DNA of 46,946 nt, from NCBI GenBank assembly GCA_023136775.1, contig JAGLQO010000008.1:1-46946 (forward strand). Reading direction: 5' to 3'. Positions 1 through 8,009 of the stretch are shown piece after piece. The translations under genes and the position numbers were made by a program. Origin of the DNA: Candidatus Pacearchaeota archaeon. GTDB lineage: Archaea; Nanobdellota; Nanobdellia; Pacearchaeales; GW2011-AR1. The notes under the pieces are model-generated. The model did no database searches. It saw nothing but the letters and a program-made list of their open reading frames with translations, and was not told the origin of the DNA. Every line of letters begins with the position of its first letter. The stretch's first letter is position 1.

Positions 1-24
1 AGTGACTATTTGTGCGACACAGCA
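1..24. repeat. Left copy of 24-bp terminal inverted repeat
   Basis: Positions 1-24 are identical to the reverse complement of 46922-46945. Read inward from either end the sequence starts AGTGACTATTTG; the two ends diverge after base 24. At the right end the repeat overlaps the start of a truncated tyrosine integrase. At the left end the same frame runs into a stop after a few hydrophobic codons. It could be a recombinase crossover site, a terminal repeat of an element, or a chimeric assembly end. Confidence 0.9.
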
Positions 25-29
25 TATTA

Positions 30-308
30 CTAATTATCTTTATATAGGAACATAAGAACAGGCATTAATGTCCTATCTTTTATAATTTTTTTCATAGTCT
101 CGATCATCTCACCTTCAGTTCTGCTAAATACCATTTCATAAGAAAATTTAGATCTTTTTTCTTTTAATTGTCGAAATTCATTTAAAAATTCTGACTTAAA
201 TTTGATAATATTCCATGCTTGATTACTTTCACTATAATGCATTCTTCCCTTTACATTAATTATTTTTCTGGGAGACAGTGGTTGTCTATTTTGTGGTGTT
301 TCTATCAT
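30..308 (-). CDS. Small hypothetical protein, 92 aa
   Basis: I do not recognise this protein. It is 92 residues long, rich in Lys/Arg/Glu, with a basic N-terminus and no membrane segment; it ends in the hydrophobic run MPVLMFLYKDN. Translation begins immediately beside a perfect 6+6 bp palindrome (309-323), so its own product or a neighbour may repress it. Its stop lies just inside the terminal inverted repeat, so the gene is complete but sits at the very edge of the sequence. A GAGGTGG run about 15 nt before the ATG could be a ribosome-binding site. Confidence 0.45.
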   Translation of the reverse strand: MIETPQNRQPLSPRKIINVKGRMHYSESNQAWNIIKFKSEFLNEFRQLKEKRSKFSYEMVFSRTEGEMIETMKKIIKDRTLMPVLMFLYKDN

Positions 309-323
309 GGTAAGATCCTTACC
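309..323. promoter_or_regulatory. Palindrome at the start codon, possible operator
   Basis: GGTAAG-ATC-CTTACC is a perfect inverted repeat with 6-bp arms, abutting the ATG of the 92-aa gene. Its place at the translation start fits an operator or an RNA hairpin blocking initiation. No binding protein can be named. Confidence 0.3.
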
Positions 324-413
324 ACCTCACACCTCTAGAAATAAGAGTTAACCTTTTTATTTAAACATTGTTTAATTTTTTACTTATGTTGTCAATAAAA
401 ACTTAAAGAAAAA

Positions 414-818
414 TTATTTTATTTTTTCAACATTCCATTTCAGTTCTTTGAACTTTTGCATTGCAACATCTCTCATCCCAGTTTTGACAACCATGGCATT
501 TACAAAATGAATAGTGTGTTCTATTTCTAGCTCTCCCGCACGATATAAGCTCCACCAGTCCCTTTTAACATTCAATTCCTCCCAACCATTTGGAATTTCT
601 TTCAAGAAGATAACTAAATCTATATCACTTCCACTTTCTCCTTCATAAGATTCTTCATATCTTCCAAATTTACCAGTAGTAGAAGACCCAACAAGATAAG
701 CCTCGCAATTTATATCATTAAGTATAGATTTAACATAAGTAAAAATAATATTATGGACCACTTCTTGATTCTCATAGATTACCTTTTTGGGTTTGTTTTT
801 TCTAATTTCTTTTTCCAT
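414..818 (-). CDS. Minimal nucleotidyltransferase (pol beta superfamily)
   Basis: This 134-aa protein has the hallmark of the pol-beta-type nucleotidyltransferase fold: the GS-x(4)-G loop (GSSTTGKFG, residues 44-52) followed by the metal-binding DID at 65-67. Such proteins transfer nucleotides to small molecules, RNA or proteins; short versions are often the MNT half of HEPN-MNT toxin-antitoxin pairs, where they AMPylate the HEPN partner. No HEPN partner is adjacent: the neighbours are an unknown 92-aa protein and a divergent HAD phosphatase. The acidic stretch between the GS loop and DID (YEESYEGESGS) is a longer insert than in typical MNTs. Substrate unknown. Confidence 0.7.
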   Translation of the reverse strand: MEKEIRKNKPKKVIYENQEVVHNIIFTYVKSILNDINCEAYLVGSSTTGKFGRYEESYEGESGSDIDLVIFLKEIPNGWEELNVKRDWWSLYRAGELEIEHTIHFVNAMVVKTGMRDVAMQKFKELKWNVEKIK

Positions 819-909
819 AATTTAACATATATTAAAGTATATTAAAGTCTTGTCCTTGCTGCTGTTAACAACTAGATAGATTATTAAAACAAGTTATTAT
901 AAAAAATAT

Positions 910-1593
910 ATGGTGCTAACAAGCAAAGAAAATAGAATTTATCTTGATAAAAAAATAGATCAGATACAACTAAACGGAAAGACTGCTATAGTATTTGATT
1001 TCGATGAACTCCTAGTCCCAACACATTTGACAAAAATAGTTACGAGAAAACTTTCTAAACCTATGGATAAATCAAAAATCAAAAATATGAATTTGTGTTC
1101 ATTTGAGGGAATACTTTATTTAAATAACCTAATGGAGAATCAAGATATATCAAAATATGAAAATACAAGGGATAATATAGCGAAAACAATCGAATGGAGA
1201 GATGAATTTGATAAATTAATTAAAGAATTAGTCAAGGAATTTACTGTAATTGTTATTTCTTCTGGGTTAAAAGATATCTGCTACTCAAAATTAAAAGAAA
1301 TAAATTTTAATGAAAAAAATATCTTCGGTGGAGAATTTTTATTTCTAGATAATCAAATCAGGGGATCTAAATTAATTATTTCTTATCTAGACAAGGGGTA
1401 TATTGTCCAAAGACTTAGAGAAAATTGTAATACTATTATTTCCGTAGGACATAGTTTGGGAGATAAAGAAATGCTAAATAATAGCGATATCAGTATAGCT
1501 TATAAGTCTGATACCGCTAAAATAGCAAATCATTATTTAGACAATATTGCAGAATTAAGATCATTAATAAATTCTTCTTGCAATAAGTGTTAG
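910..1593 (+). CDS. HAD-superfamily phosphatase (SerB-like)
   Basis: A 227-aa haloacid-dehalogenase-type hydrolase. All four motifs are visible: DFD at residues 30-32 (nucleophile and acid), the motif II serine in VISSG (115-119), Lys154 in RGSK, and GD at 184-185 in SVGHSLGDKEM, the phosphoserine-phosphatase style of motif IV. A helical cap lies between motifs I and II (about 45-105). Such enzymes remove phosphate from small metabolites through an aspartyl-phosphate. It converges on the CYTH gene (stop 8 nt away), is divergent from the nucleotidyltransferase, and belongs to the cluster with the radical SAM and synthetase-like genes, so it may hydrolyse a phosphorylated intermediate made there. 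The substrate cannot be read from sequence. Confidence 0.8.
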   Translation: MVLTSKENRIYLDKKIDQIQLNGKTAIVFDFDELLVPTHLTKIVTRKLSKPMDKSKIKNMNLCSFEGILYLNNLMENQDISKYENTRDNIAKTIEWRDEFDKLIKELVKEFTVIVISSGLKDICYSKLKEINFNEKNIFGGEFLFLDNQIRGSKLIISYLDKGYIVQRLRENCNTIISVGHSLGDKEMLNNSDISIAYKSDTAKIANHYLDNIAELRSLINSSCNKC

Positions 1594-1601
1594 AATACGC
1601 T

Positions 1602-2129
1602 CTATTCTTTTTGAGAAGCTAGTAACAAATCAGGGTATCCTTGTTTTTTAACTCTCTGTGATTCGTTCAATCCAAGAAGATCCATGGTATCCATTAATTT
1701 CTTTTCATTTTCGGGTGTCAAGTCTGCATTGATTTCTATTTCAACAAATGATCCCAAATCCTTAACTAAGTCTAGAGTAACAATAATCTCATTATTCTTA
1801 TATTGTTCCCTTTGTTTATCGACTGCACATTGAACATTCCTTCCAAGTAACTCTATAATTTTGACAATTTTATCCTTGTCCATAACGTCAACTTCTGTTT
1901 CGTCAGTTTCTAATAATGAAAGAACTTTATGGTAATCCAAAGAGATAAAGTTTTTCTTTTTATCCTCTCTAACTCTAAGATAATCACGTGTTCCGTCCTT
2001 CTGAGTTTCATTTACAATAAAATAAGTATCTATTTGATGTTTTATTTTATCTAACTCAAACGAATTGGATAATAATTTTTCTTTTACAGCTTCTAAATCG
2101 TCGCATCTAAATTTCATTTCTAATTCCAT
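1602..2129 (-). CDS. CYTH-domain protein (class IV adenylyl cyclase / triphosphatase family)
   Basis: A 175-aa single CYTH domain starting directly with the signature ELEMKF (E2, E4, K6), followed by basic and acidic strand residues (DYLRVRED, TETEVDV, EIEIN) that line the triphosphate tunnel in this family. Members act as adenylyl cyclase, thiamine triphosphatase or inorganic triphosphatase with metal ions. Length is typical of the bacterial CyaB type. It lies 6 nt downstream of the radical SAM gene in the same direction, so the two are almost surely cotranscribed. That pairing hints at a triphosphorylated substrate for the local pathway rather than general cAMP signalling; this is inference. 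Confidence 0.82.
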   Translation of the reverse strand: MELEMKFRCDDLEAVKEKLLSNSFELDKIKHQIDTYFIVNETQKDGTRDYLRVREDKKKNFISLDYHKVLSLLETDETEVDVMDKDKIVKIIELLGRNVQCAVDKQREQYKNNEIIVTLDLVKDLGSFVEIEINADLTPENEKKLMDTMDLLGLNESQRVKKQGYPDLLLASQKE

Positions 2130-2135
2130 ATTATT

Positions 2136-3086
2136 TTAATTAACCTCCTTCTTATAAATATTTAACTCACCAATTTCAATTAAATTGTCTTGTCTAATAA
2201 GACATGGTCTCAATGTTCCGCTACTGCTTAATCTCATAGCATATGGCCCCTCTGTGCATATATCTTTCATATGACATTTGCTACATATTTTGTTATCAAA
2301 AGCTTTTTTTCTATAATTACTTTCCCTGAAGTCATCAATTTCCCAAGTTCCACCATTACAAAAAGTGTAAACTTTTTTTGTTCCAAAACTATTTTTTATA
2401 GATTTAATGTGTTTTATTTTCTTTTTCTTTTCAAGTATACTTATTATTTCAGAGGATATTGGTTCTGATAAACTGCCAGGAGTAATAAGCTCCATAACAC
2501 TTATATCTATTTTACAATCTTTACTTAATTTGTCAAATTTCAATAATTCGTCTTGTAAATTATTTTTATTCGCCATAAAGTTAATCTTTACTTTCTTAAA
2601 ATGCTTTGATATAGTTTTCAAATTTTTTAATACTATATCTAAATAGCCCTTAACTCTAAATAATTTATCATATTCTTTTTTATTTAATGAAGGTATACTT
2701 ATATTAATTTTTTTTATACCCGCATTTTTTAGCTCTATTTGTTTTTGTTCATCTAGTAAAAATCCATTTGTAGTTAATGTACATAAATACCCAGCATTAT
2801 GAAAAACTTTTACGATTTCTGTAAAATTGTTTAACAGAAGGGGTTCTCCCCCAGTAAATTTAACAATTTTGAAATATTTCTTAAAATAAATAGCTATATC
2901 TTTTATCTTACTTAAATCAAGATCAGAATTACATATTTTTGAACGAGTTCCCCTTACACCAATACCTTGCCCTTCATTATGGCAAAATGCACAATTACCA
3001 TTACAATCTTTTGTAACACTAAATCTTAGGTATGGCAACTTCATTTCTTTAATGATTTTATGTAGCGTATCTTTCTTGTCTTCCAT
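2136..3086 (-). CDS. Radical SAM enzyme, MoaA-like, with C-terminal cysteine-rich region
   Basis: A 316-aa radical SAM protein. The 4Fe-4S/SAM motif CxxxCxxC is at C28, C32 and C35 (CNGNCAFC), and the SAM-binding GGEP is at 79-82. The C-terminal 70 residues carry further cysteines (CNGGTWE, CSKCHMKDIC, RPCL) in the layout of an auxiliary cluster as in MoaA or SPASM proteins. It would start a radical reaction on a nucleotide, peptide or small molecule. It is first in a two-gene operon with the CYTH protein and divergent, across 75 nt, from the synthetase-like winged-helix protein. It is not the ordinary MoaA of molybdopterin synthesis by context: no other mo-cofactor gene is nearby. Confidence 0.85.
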   Translation of the reverse strand: MEDKKDTLHKIIKEMKLPYLRFSVTKDCNGNCAFCHNEGQGIGVRGTRSKICNSDLDLSKIKDIAIYFKKYFKIVKFTGGEPLLLNNFTEIVKVFHNAGYLCTLTTNGFLLDEQKQIELKNAGIKKINISIPSLNKKEYDKLFRVKGYLDIVLKNLKTISKHFKKVKINFMANKNNLQDELLKFDKLSKDCKIDISVMELITPGSLSEPISSEIISILEKKKKIKHIKSIKNSFGTKKVYTFCNGGTWEIDDFRESNYRKKAFDNKICSKCHMKDICTEGPYAMRLSSSGTLRPCLIRQDNLIEIGELNIYKKEVN

Positions 3087-3161
3087 AAGAAAAATACGAC
3101 AAGTAAAGTATTTAAACGGAGTTAAACTTTTTACTTAATAAATTGAAAAAATATTAACAAA

Positions 3162-4400
3162 ATGACTCTACAAAATGAAGTATACCATACAGATAAAGAT
3201 TATTTTGAAAGCAATATTTGTCCAAAATTTTTTAAAAAGGAGGGAACTGCGATATTCTGTTCCTTTACTCACATAACTTCTACATACGTCTTACTTTTTA
3301 CATTGAAAGAATTAAAGAGAGTTGCTGAAAAAACAAATTCAAAAGTAATAATATTGATGTGGGATATGAATACTTTAGTAAATCCATTTTATAAAAAATT
3401 AGTTGAATCTAGAAAAGTTACGAACTCAAAAGAATTCATAAATGACAAATATACCGAACTTGAAAATATTATACTCTCACTTGGATTTAAAAAAGACTCT
3501 ACTTTTCTGTATAAATCGTCTGATTTGTGGAAAAGATTAATATCATATAAAGAAGAGGATATCTTTCAAAATTTTTATTCAATTATGGCTAGAATGAAAG
3601 CAGACGATTTTCTTGGGCATAAATGTTCTCATATTATTCAGGATACAATGGATATTTTCTTTTGCAACTACTTCCATAAGTTATGCCCAGAAGATTCAAC
3701 CCAACCTATTGACATAATATTTTTTGGAGATCATAAAATGGATATTTATGAGAAGACTAGAAATGTTATGCTAAATGAAGGAATAATTTCAACGCAATCT
3801 CCCTTATTCTTTATACTTAGGAAATTCCCATTCCTCATGGACAAAAACTTTAATCTTCCGAATTGGGATCATTCAAGAAAACAGATTCTTGAAATGATTA
3901 AGAATTCTAAAACGAATAAAAAAGAACTATTAGAAATTTTTAATTTGTTTGAAGGAGAAAATGTTATTTCAGAAAATATTAAATCTGATAAGCTAAATCT
4001 TGAGATAAATGAACTTAGCGAATTTTATAAAACGAAAAAAATAAATGATATTGAGATAGTAATTTCCAATATGCTTTATTTATTCTTACAGGATAAGAAA
4101 AAGAGTTTTTTAGAACAAACAAATAAAATTGAAGAAAAAATTACGACTATTTCAAATTTCCAAGAATTACAAAATATGGGAAAGGTTATGAAAAGTAAAA
4201 TTTCAATTAGGATATTAATCCTAGCAAATGGAGAGAGTAATTTAACAAAAATAGCTAAAACATTAGGTAAATCTGTAGCAACAATTAGTATGTATGTAAA
4301 AGATTTAAAGGAACTAGATTTAATAAGAACCCTAAAGAATGGATGCCTAAAAAGAAATATAAAAGGTATAAAAATTAATTTCGAAAACATAGAGATATAA
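3162..4400 (+). CDS. Class I aminoacyl-tRNA-synthetase-like domain fused to winged helix
   Basis: A 412-aa protein of two parts. Residues 25-250 resemble the Rossmann core of Tyr/Trp-tRNA synthetases: THITS (36-40) sits where the HIGH motif would be, followed by KVIILMWDMN (a synthetase-like strand and turn); SHIIQDTMDIFF and FFGDHKMDIYEKTRNV (188-202) match the Trp/TyrRS pattern ending in DQxxHxxLTRD. The KMSKS loop appears lost: the equivalent stretch reads LMDKNFNLPNWDHSRK. The last 65 residues form a winged helix (KIAKTLGKSVATISMYVKDL) suited to DNA binding. It could sense an amino acid or aminoacyl-nucleotide and regulate the divergent radical SAM operon, or be an amino-acid-activating enzyme. 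The similarity is by eye, so the fold call is moderate. Confidence 0.5.
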   Translation: MTLQNEVYHTDKDYFESNICPKFFKKEGTAIFCSFTHITSTYVLLFTLKELKRVAEKTNSKVIILMWDMNTLVNPFYKKLVESRKVTNSKEFINDKYTELENIILSLGFKKDSTFLYKSSDLWKRLISYKEEDIFQNFYSIMARMKADDFLGHKCSHIIQDTMDIFFCNYFHKLCPEDSTQPIDIIFFGDHKMDIYEKTRNVMLNEGIISTQSPLFFILRKFPFLMDKNFNLPNWDHSRKQILEMIKNSKTNKKELLEIFNLFEGENVISENIKSDKLNLEINELSEFYKTKKINDIEIVISNMLYLFLQDKKKSFLEQTNKIEEKITTISNFQELQNMGKVMKSKISIRILILANGESNLTKIAKTLGKSVATISMYVKDLKELDLIRTLKNGCLKRNIKGIKINFENIEI

Positions 4401-4443
4401 ATCAATCAAATAGTTCTCTCTTTCATCTTTCTTTAAGCTAAAA

Positions 4444-4477
4444 TTATTTAAGATTTAGACATAACTAATTTTATAAG
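4444..4477 (+). promoter_or_regulatory. Promoter element shared with 9154-9186
   Basis: TTATTTAAGATTTAGA is identical to the element before the DUF2779 gene, followed a few bases on by ACTAATTTTATAAG. The TATA-like TTTTATAA starts 30 nt before the ATG at 4499, the distance expected for a leaderless archaeal transcript. A weaker third copy precedes the gene at 34786. Confidence 0.6.
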
Positions 4478-4498
4478 CCAGTCATATTTAATCTAATT

Positions 4499-4681
4499 AT
4501 GGATAAAGTAACCTTGGGCATTATTTTATTGGGAATTTTATTGATTGGTGGAATGATTGGAGGGATTTTCCTTACTATTTGGTTATGGAAAGTGTTACCT
4601 CATTGGATTTTCTTTTTGTTATGCGGAATTAATCTCTTAGGCACTATCGTTTCTTTAAAATTAGGATGGTTTAAGATTTAA
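4499..4681 (+). CDS. Small two-helix membrane protein, 60 aa
   Basis: A 60-aa protein made almost entirely of two hydrophobic segments (residues 5-28 and 35-53) with a short Trp-Lys linker (WLWKVLPHW). No family is recognised. It has its own promoter, nearly identical to that of the DUF2779 nuclease gene, which suggests it is a real, coregulated gene of the defence island, perhaps a membrane partner. It converges on the zinc-HEAT gene, 9 nt away. Confidence 0.55.
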   Translation: MDKVTLGIILLGILLIGGMIGGIFLTIWLWKVLPHWIFFLLCGINLLGTIVSLKLGWFKI

Positions 4682-4690
4682 TATAGATAA

Positions 4691-6295
4691 TCATCTCAAG
4701 ATGTCTAAAACTTTCTGAGATTTCTTTCTTGAATATTCACTCTCATCTTTTTTTACAATTTTCTCAAAGATTTTTTTGTATGGCTCAATTAAACTCTTAT
4801 CCCCCTTAGCAATCATCCCTAATGTATCAATATAAGCATCTTTTAGCCATTGAGTTTGATCTACCCCCAGCATCCTTTCTGAGCTAAGGTTTATTTCAAC
4901 TATGATGCCATGAGCTTCAATTTTTGTTGGCTTTCTTTTTGTAATTTCTAAAGAATTTTTTAGATAGTCAATAAGAATAGGAATAATCCCCTTTACAAGT
5001 TCAGGATGCTTAGAGCCTATATTCCCTAAATTAAATGCAATAAATCTACGAGTATTCCATTCTGGAGCATTATTCAACGATTTAATCATTATTGGGATTA
5101 GTGATTTTACCCATTCAGGTTCAATTTTTCCTAATTCTCCAAGAGTATGATCTTCAGGACACTTTTCAAAATGTTTTTTATTTTGCTCTATGTAATCTTC
5201 TGCAAGAGAACTAAATAATTTTTTATCCCTTTTTATATAAAAAAGCATTATTGAAACTCCCAAACTTTTTATTGACTCCTTAGAATTAAGTAAGGTTTTT
5301 ATGAGTTCTTTAATTTTATCGGCGTTTGGCACAATTATCTTTTTAGTTTTATATTTATCCCTAAACTTGTAGATAATAGAATTAAGGGTGTCATTATTTT
5401 TACTTTTACTTGCATCCTTAATCTCTTTAATAACAGCGTCAATATCTTCAGCATCAAATTCTTCTATTTTTTCTGCATTAGCTTTTTTTATGTTGAGTTC
5501 TTTGAAAAGTTTGCCCCATGCATTCCCTTCAGGAATAGGCATGTCTTTCACAGGTTTCATTTTCTTGTTTGTAGAAGTAAACAACTCCTTAGTCTCATTT
5601 TCAGATAAGCTTAATTCATCAATAAGATCCCGAATTGGTCTAATCACTCCAGGGGCGAAAAAAGCAGTTTTTGGATCAAATTCCTTAATGTTGTATTCCT
5701 CCATCTCTTTCGCAGAATACATATTCCCAATATTATTAGCTCCATTAATATCTAAATAAATAACCTCAAACATGGTGCTCAATGCCTGTCTCAATTTACC
5801 TCCCTTCTGGAGAAGGAATGCCATATTGAGTTTATTATTTCTATAAAGTCCCCATTCTCGTTTAGAAGCATATTCAATAATATTCTTATTATAAACTCTC
5901 CACTTTATATCATTCAAACTCGGTTTCCCTCCAAATTGTTTAGTGAGTTCTTTTTCTGCTGAAACAAATTCAGAATCTTGCATAAGATTATTTTCTTCCT
6001 GAATTTCATAAAATTTAGTCCATTGAGCTTCGATTTCATCTTTTTGTTTCTCAGTTACTAGAACTTTTTTCCTATCAGCAGGTCTTGTTCTACTATACAT
6101 GGTTTCTTCGCAAAAGGGGCATGTCTTTTTTCTTGTAGGGATGGGATTAAGTTTTTTCTTACAGTAAGGGCAAGAGTCAATTTCTCCAATAGAATTATCG
6201 AGAGTTCCAATCTTTTCAGGCAATATCTTTTTAACAACTTTTTCCTCAGGTAACTTTTCCTCTTGAGAATTAAATAATTTTTTTAAAAATTCCAT
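4691..6295 (-). CDS. Zinc-ribbon and HEAT-like repeat protein, third gene of SbcCD-like operon
   Basis: A 534-aa protein of no named family. Two CxxC pairs (CPYCKKKL and CPFCEETMY, about residues 42-61) form a zinc ribbon near the N-terminus. The C-terminal half (about 330-534) is alpha-helical with HEAT-like repeats such as LIPIMIKSLNN and GIIPILIDYL. It starts one nucleotide after the stop of the Rad50-like gene, so it is translationally coupled and likely works with the nuclease-ATPase pair, for example as a scaffold or recognition subunit. There is no catalytic motif that I can see. Promoter lies upstream of the Mre11-like gene. Confidence 0.65.
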   Translation of the reverse strand: MEFLKKLFNSQEEKLPEEKVVKKILPEKIGTLDNSIGEIDSCPYCKKKLNPIPTRKKTCPFCEETMYSRTRPADRKKVLVTEKQKDEIEAQWTKFYEIQEENNLMQDSEFVSAEKELTKQFGGKPSLNDIKWRVYNKNIIEYASKREWGLYRNNKLNMAFLLQKGGKLRQALSTMFEVIYLDINGANNIGNMYSAKEMEEYNIKEFDPKTAFFAPGVIRPIRDLIDELSLSENETKELFTSTNKKMKPVKDMPIPEGNAWGKLFKELNIKKANAEKIEEFDAEDIDAVIKEIKDASKSKNNDTLNSIIYKFRDKYKTKKIIVPNADKIKELIKTLLNSKESIKSLGVSIMLFYIKRDKKLFSSLAEDYIEQNKKHFEKCPEDHTLGELGKIEPEWVKSLIPIMIKSLNNAPEWNTRRFIAFNLGNIGSKHPELVKGIIPILIDYLKNSLEITKRKPTKIEAHGIIVEINLSSERMLGVDQTQWLKDAYIDTLGMIAKGDKSLIEPYKKIFEKIVKKDESEYSRKKSQKVLDILR

Positions 6296-8008
6296 CTACT
6301 TAACCTCAACAATATTATCTGCAAAATTCTTAAATTCCTTATGGTAAGGCTTATGGGAAATTAAAATAATTTGTTTATCCTTGGATAATTTCTTAATTGC
6401 ACTCATAGTTTTCCCCAATCGAATATCATCAAAGTTATGGAAAGGATCATCGAAAATTAAAGGAATGTTTATATCTCCGCTTAGCAGATCAGACATAGTA
6501 GTTCTAATTGCAAAATAAACTTGGTCTTTTGCTCCTTGACTCAAAAGGTCTACATCGACATAATCTTTAATTTCTGGTGCTTTTATTTGAATATCTAAAT
6601 CTTCTTCATTTATTTTTAAATTAGAATATTTTCCATCAGTGACTTCTTCAAGTATCTCCTTAGAATTAGATTCTATCGCTGGAGTAAATTTATGCTGCAC
6701 AGAGGTTTCCGCCATTTCTAAAAACCTCGATGCTAACTCAAACTCTTCAGCCCTTTCTTTTAATCCTTGAATTTTATCTTCAATAATATCTATTTCCTCT
6801 TGGATCTCTTCAGGGCTTTTAACGAGTTCCTTTGTTTTATTAATACCTGTCTTCAACTCAACATTTCTTTCTTTTAATTTGTCAATATCTTGTTCTAAGC
6901 TACCCATATCTCTAAAATCGTTAATTGTAAATTTAATAAGTTCATATCCTTCAAGCTTTGATTCAATTACAGCTTTTTTATTTATCAATTCCTTTTTTTG
7001 TTTTTGATATTTTGATAATTTTTCCGAGATGCCACTATGTTCTCTAGGAGAGTCTTTTTCTTTTCTTAATTTGTTTCCATAGATTATAAGAGGAACCCCT
7101 ATAATTGCACCAATTATAGTAAGGGATAATAATGCTCCAACAATAATAAGAACTATTGACATAACTTTATTTTTTTCAATAGATGGTTCTTCTTCTCTCT
7201 CAAAGGTTTCAATCATATCATCCACTTGATTTATTTTTTCATCGATATGCTCTTCTTCTTTTAACAAAACTTCTTTCTTATCGAATAATTTCTTGTTTTC
7301 TTTCAGTTTAATTAATTCTTCTGATTTTTGAGATAGTTCTTTCTTAACTTCTTCATGTTCTTCTGAATCTTCAATAACTCTCTCCTTGCTTTCTTCAGCA
7401 TTTTGCAAATCTTCCTTTAATTCATACAAATCCGTCTCCATAGATCCAGCCTCTTTTTTACTGTCCTTTTCTATCTTCTTTATTTTTTGAATAGACTTTG
7501 TTGCAGATGCTCCACCAGTTCCAACAAGAACCTCTTCTACCATATCCTTTAATTTATTCTTAGTAATTTTATCTCCAAGTATAGCCATTTGTGATTGTCT
7601 GATAAAAGTAGTGTTCTCAAAGACTTTCTGCTCATCAAACCCAAAATGCTCCTTAATATAATCATCAACTGTACTCCCAGCCGAAGAAATCTCTTTAGTT
7701 TTCCCCTTATCTATTTTCTCTAATTTTCTTTTTGAATTTTTATAATCAGAAGTAACCCTGAATATTTCACCCTTATCGGTTTTGTAAGTTAATGACGCTC
7801 TGCATATATCTTGGTTTGTCCAGCAAATATAAGGCTTAATTTTAGGAGAAGTGTATTTGAATAGCGATGCTAAAATTCCTTCCAAAATAGTACTCTTCCC
7901 TGCTTCATTTAAGCCTGTTATAAAATTAATTCCTTCTTTAAATTCCACAACCTTACTTTTCTTAAATTTCCCAAAGCCTTCAATATCAAGTTTTATCAAT
8001 TTTACCAT
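6296..8008 (-). CDS. Rad50/SbcC-like (YhaN-type) ATPase with membrane hairpin
   Basis: A 570-aa SMC-family ATPase, about half the length of Rad50. The Walker A loop GLNEAGKST is at 32-40, a Q-loop follows in TFIRQSQMA, the ABC signature LSQGAKDQ is near 490 and Walker B IPLIFDDPFHNF near 518, with two coiled-coil arms between. There is no CxxC zinc hook; instead the coil tip (about 281-310) holds a long hydrophobic stretch, IVLIIVGALL...PLIIYGN, that looks like a membrane hairpin, as in bacterial YhaN-like proteins. It follows the Mre11-like nuclease gene by one base, so the pair should form an ATP-gated DNA-end nuclease, here possibly tethered to the membrane. Confidence 0.8.
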   Translation of the reverse strand: MVKLIKLDIEGFGKFKKSKVVEFKEGINFITGLNEAGKSTILEGILASLFKYTSPKIKPYICWTNQDICRASLTYKTDKGEIFRVTSDYKNSKRKLEKIDKGKTKEISSAGSTVDDYIKEHFGFDEQKVFENTTFIRQSQMAILGDKITKNKLKDMVEEVLVGTGGASATKSIQKIKKIEKDSKKEAGSMETDLYELKEDLQNAEESKERVIEDSEEHEEVKKELSQKSEELIKLKENKKLFDKKEVLLKEEEHIDEKINQVDDMIETFEREEEPSIEKNKVMSIVLIIVGALLSLTIIGAIIGVPLIIYGNKLRKEKDSPREHSGISEKLSKYQKQKKELINKKAVIESKLEGYELIKFTINDFRDMGSLEQDIDKLKERNVELKTGINKTKELVKSPEEIQEEIDIIEDKIQGLKERAEEFELASRFLEMAETSVQHKFTPAIESNSKEILEEVTDGKYSNLKINEEDLDIQIKAPEIKDYVDVDLLSQGAKDQVYFAIRTTMSDLLSGDINIPLIFDDPFHNFDDIRLGKTMSAIKKLSKDKQIILISHKPYHKEFKNFADNIVEVK

Positions 8009-8009
8009 C

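Noticed and set aside
414-818. MNT antitoxin of a HEPN-MNT pair
   Set aside because: No HEPN-like gene is adjacent and the loop between GS and DID is longer than usual, so only nucleotidyltransferase is claimed.
2271-2646. Two small frames on the plus strand opposite the radical SAM gene
   Set aside because: They are antisense shadows rich in Phe, Ile and Ser, as expected of the complement of Lys/Glu-rich coding sequence.
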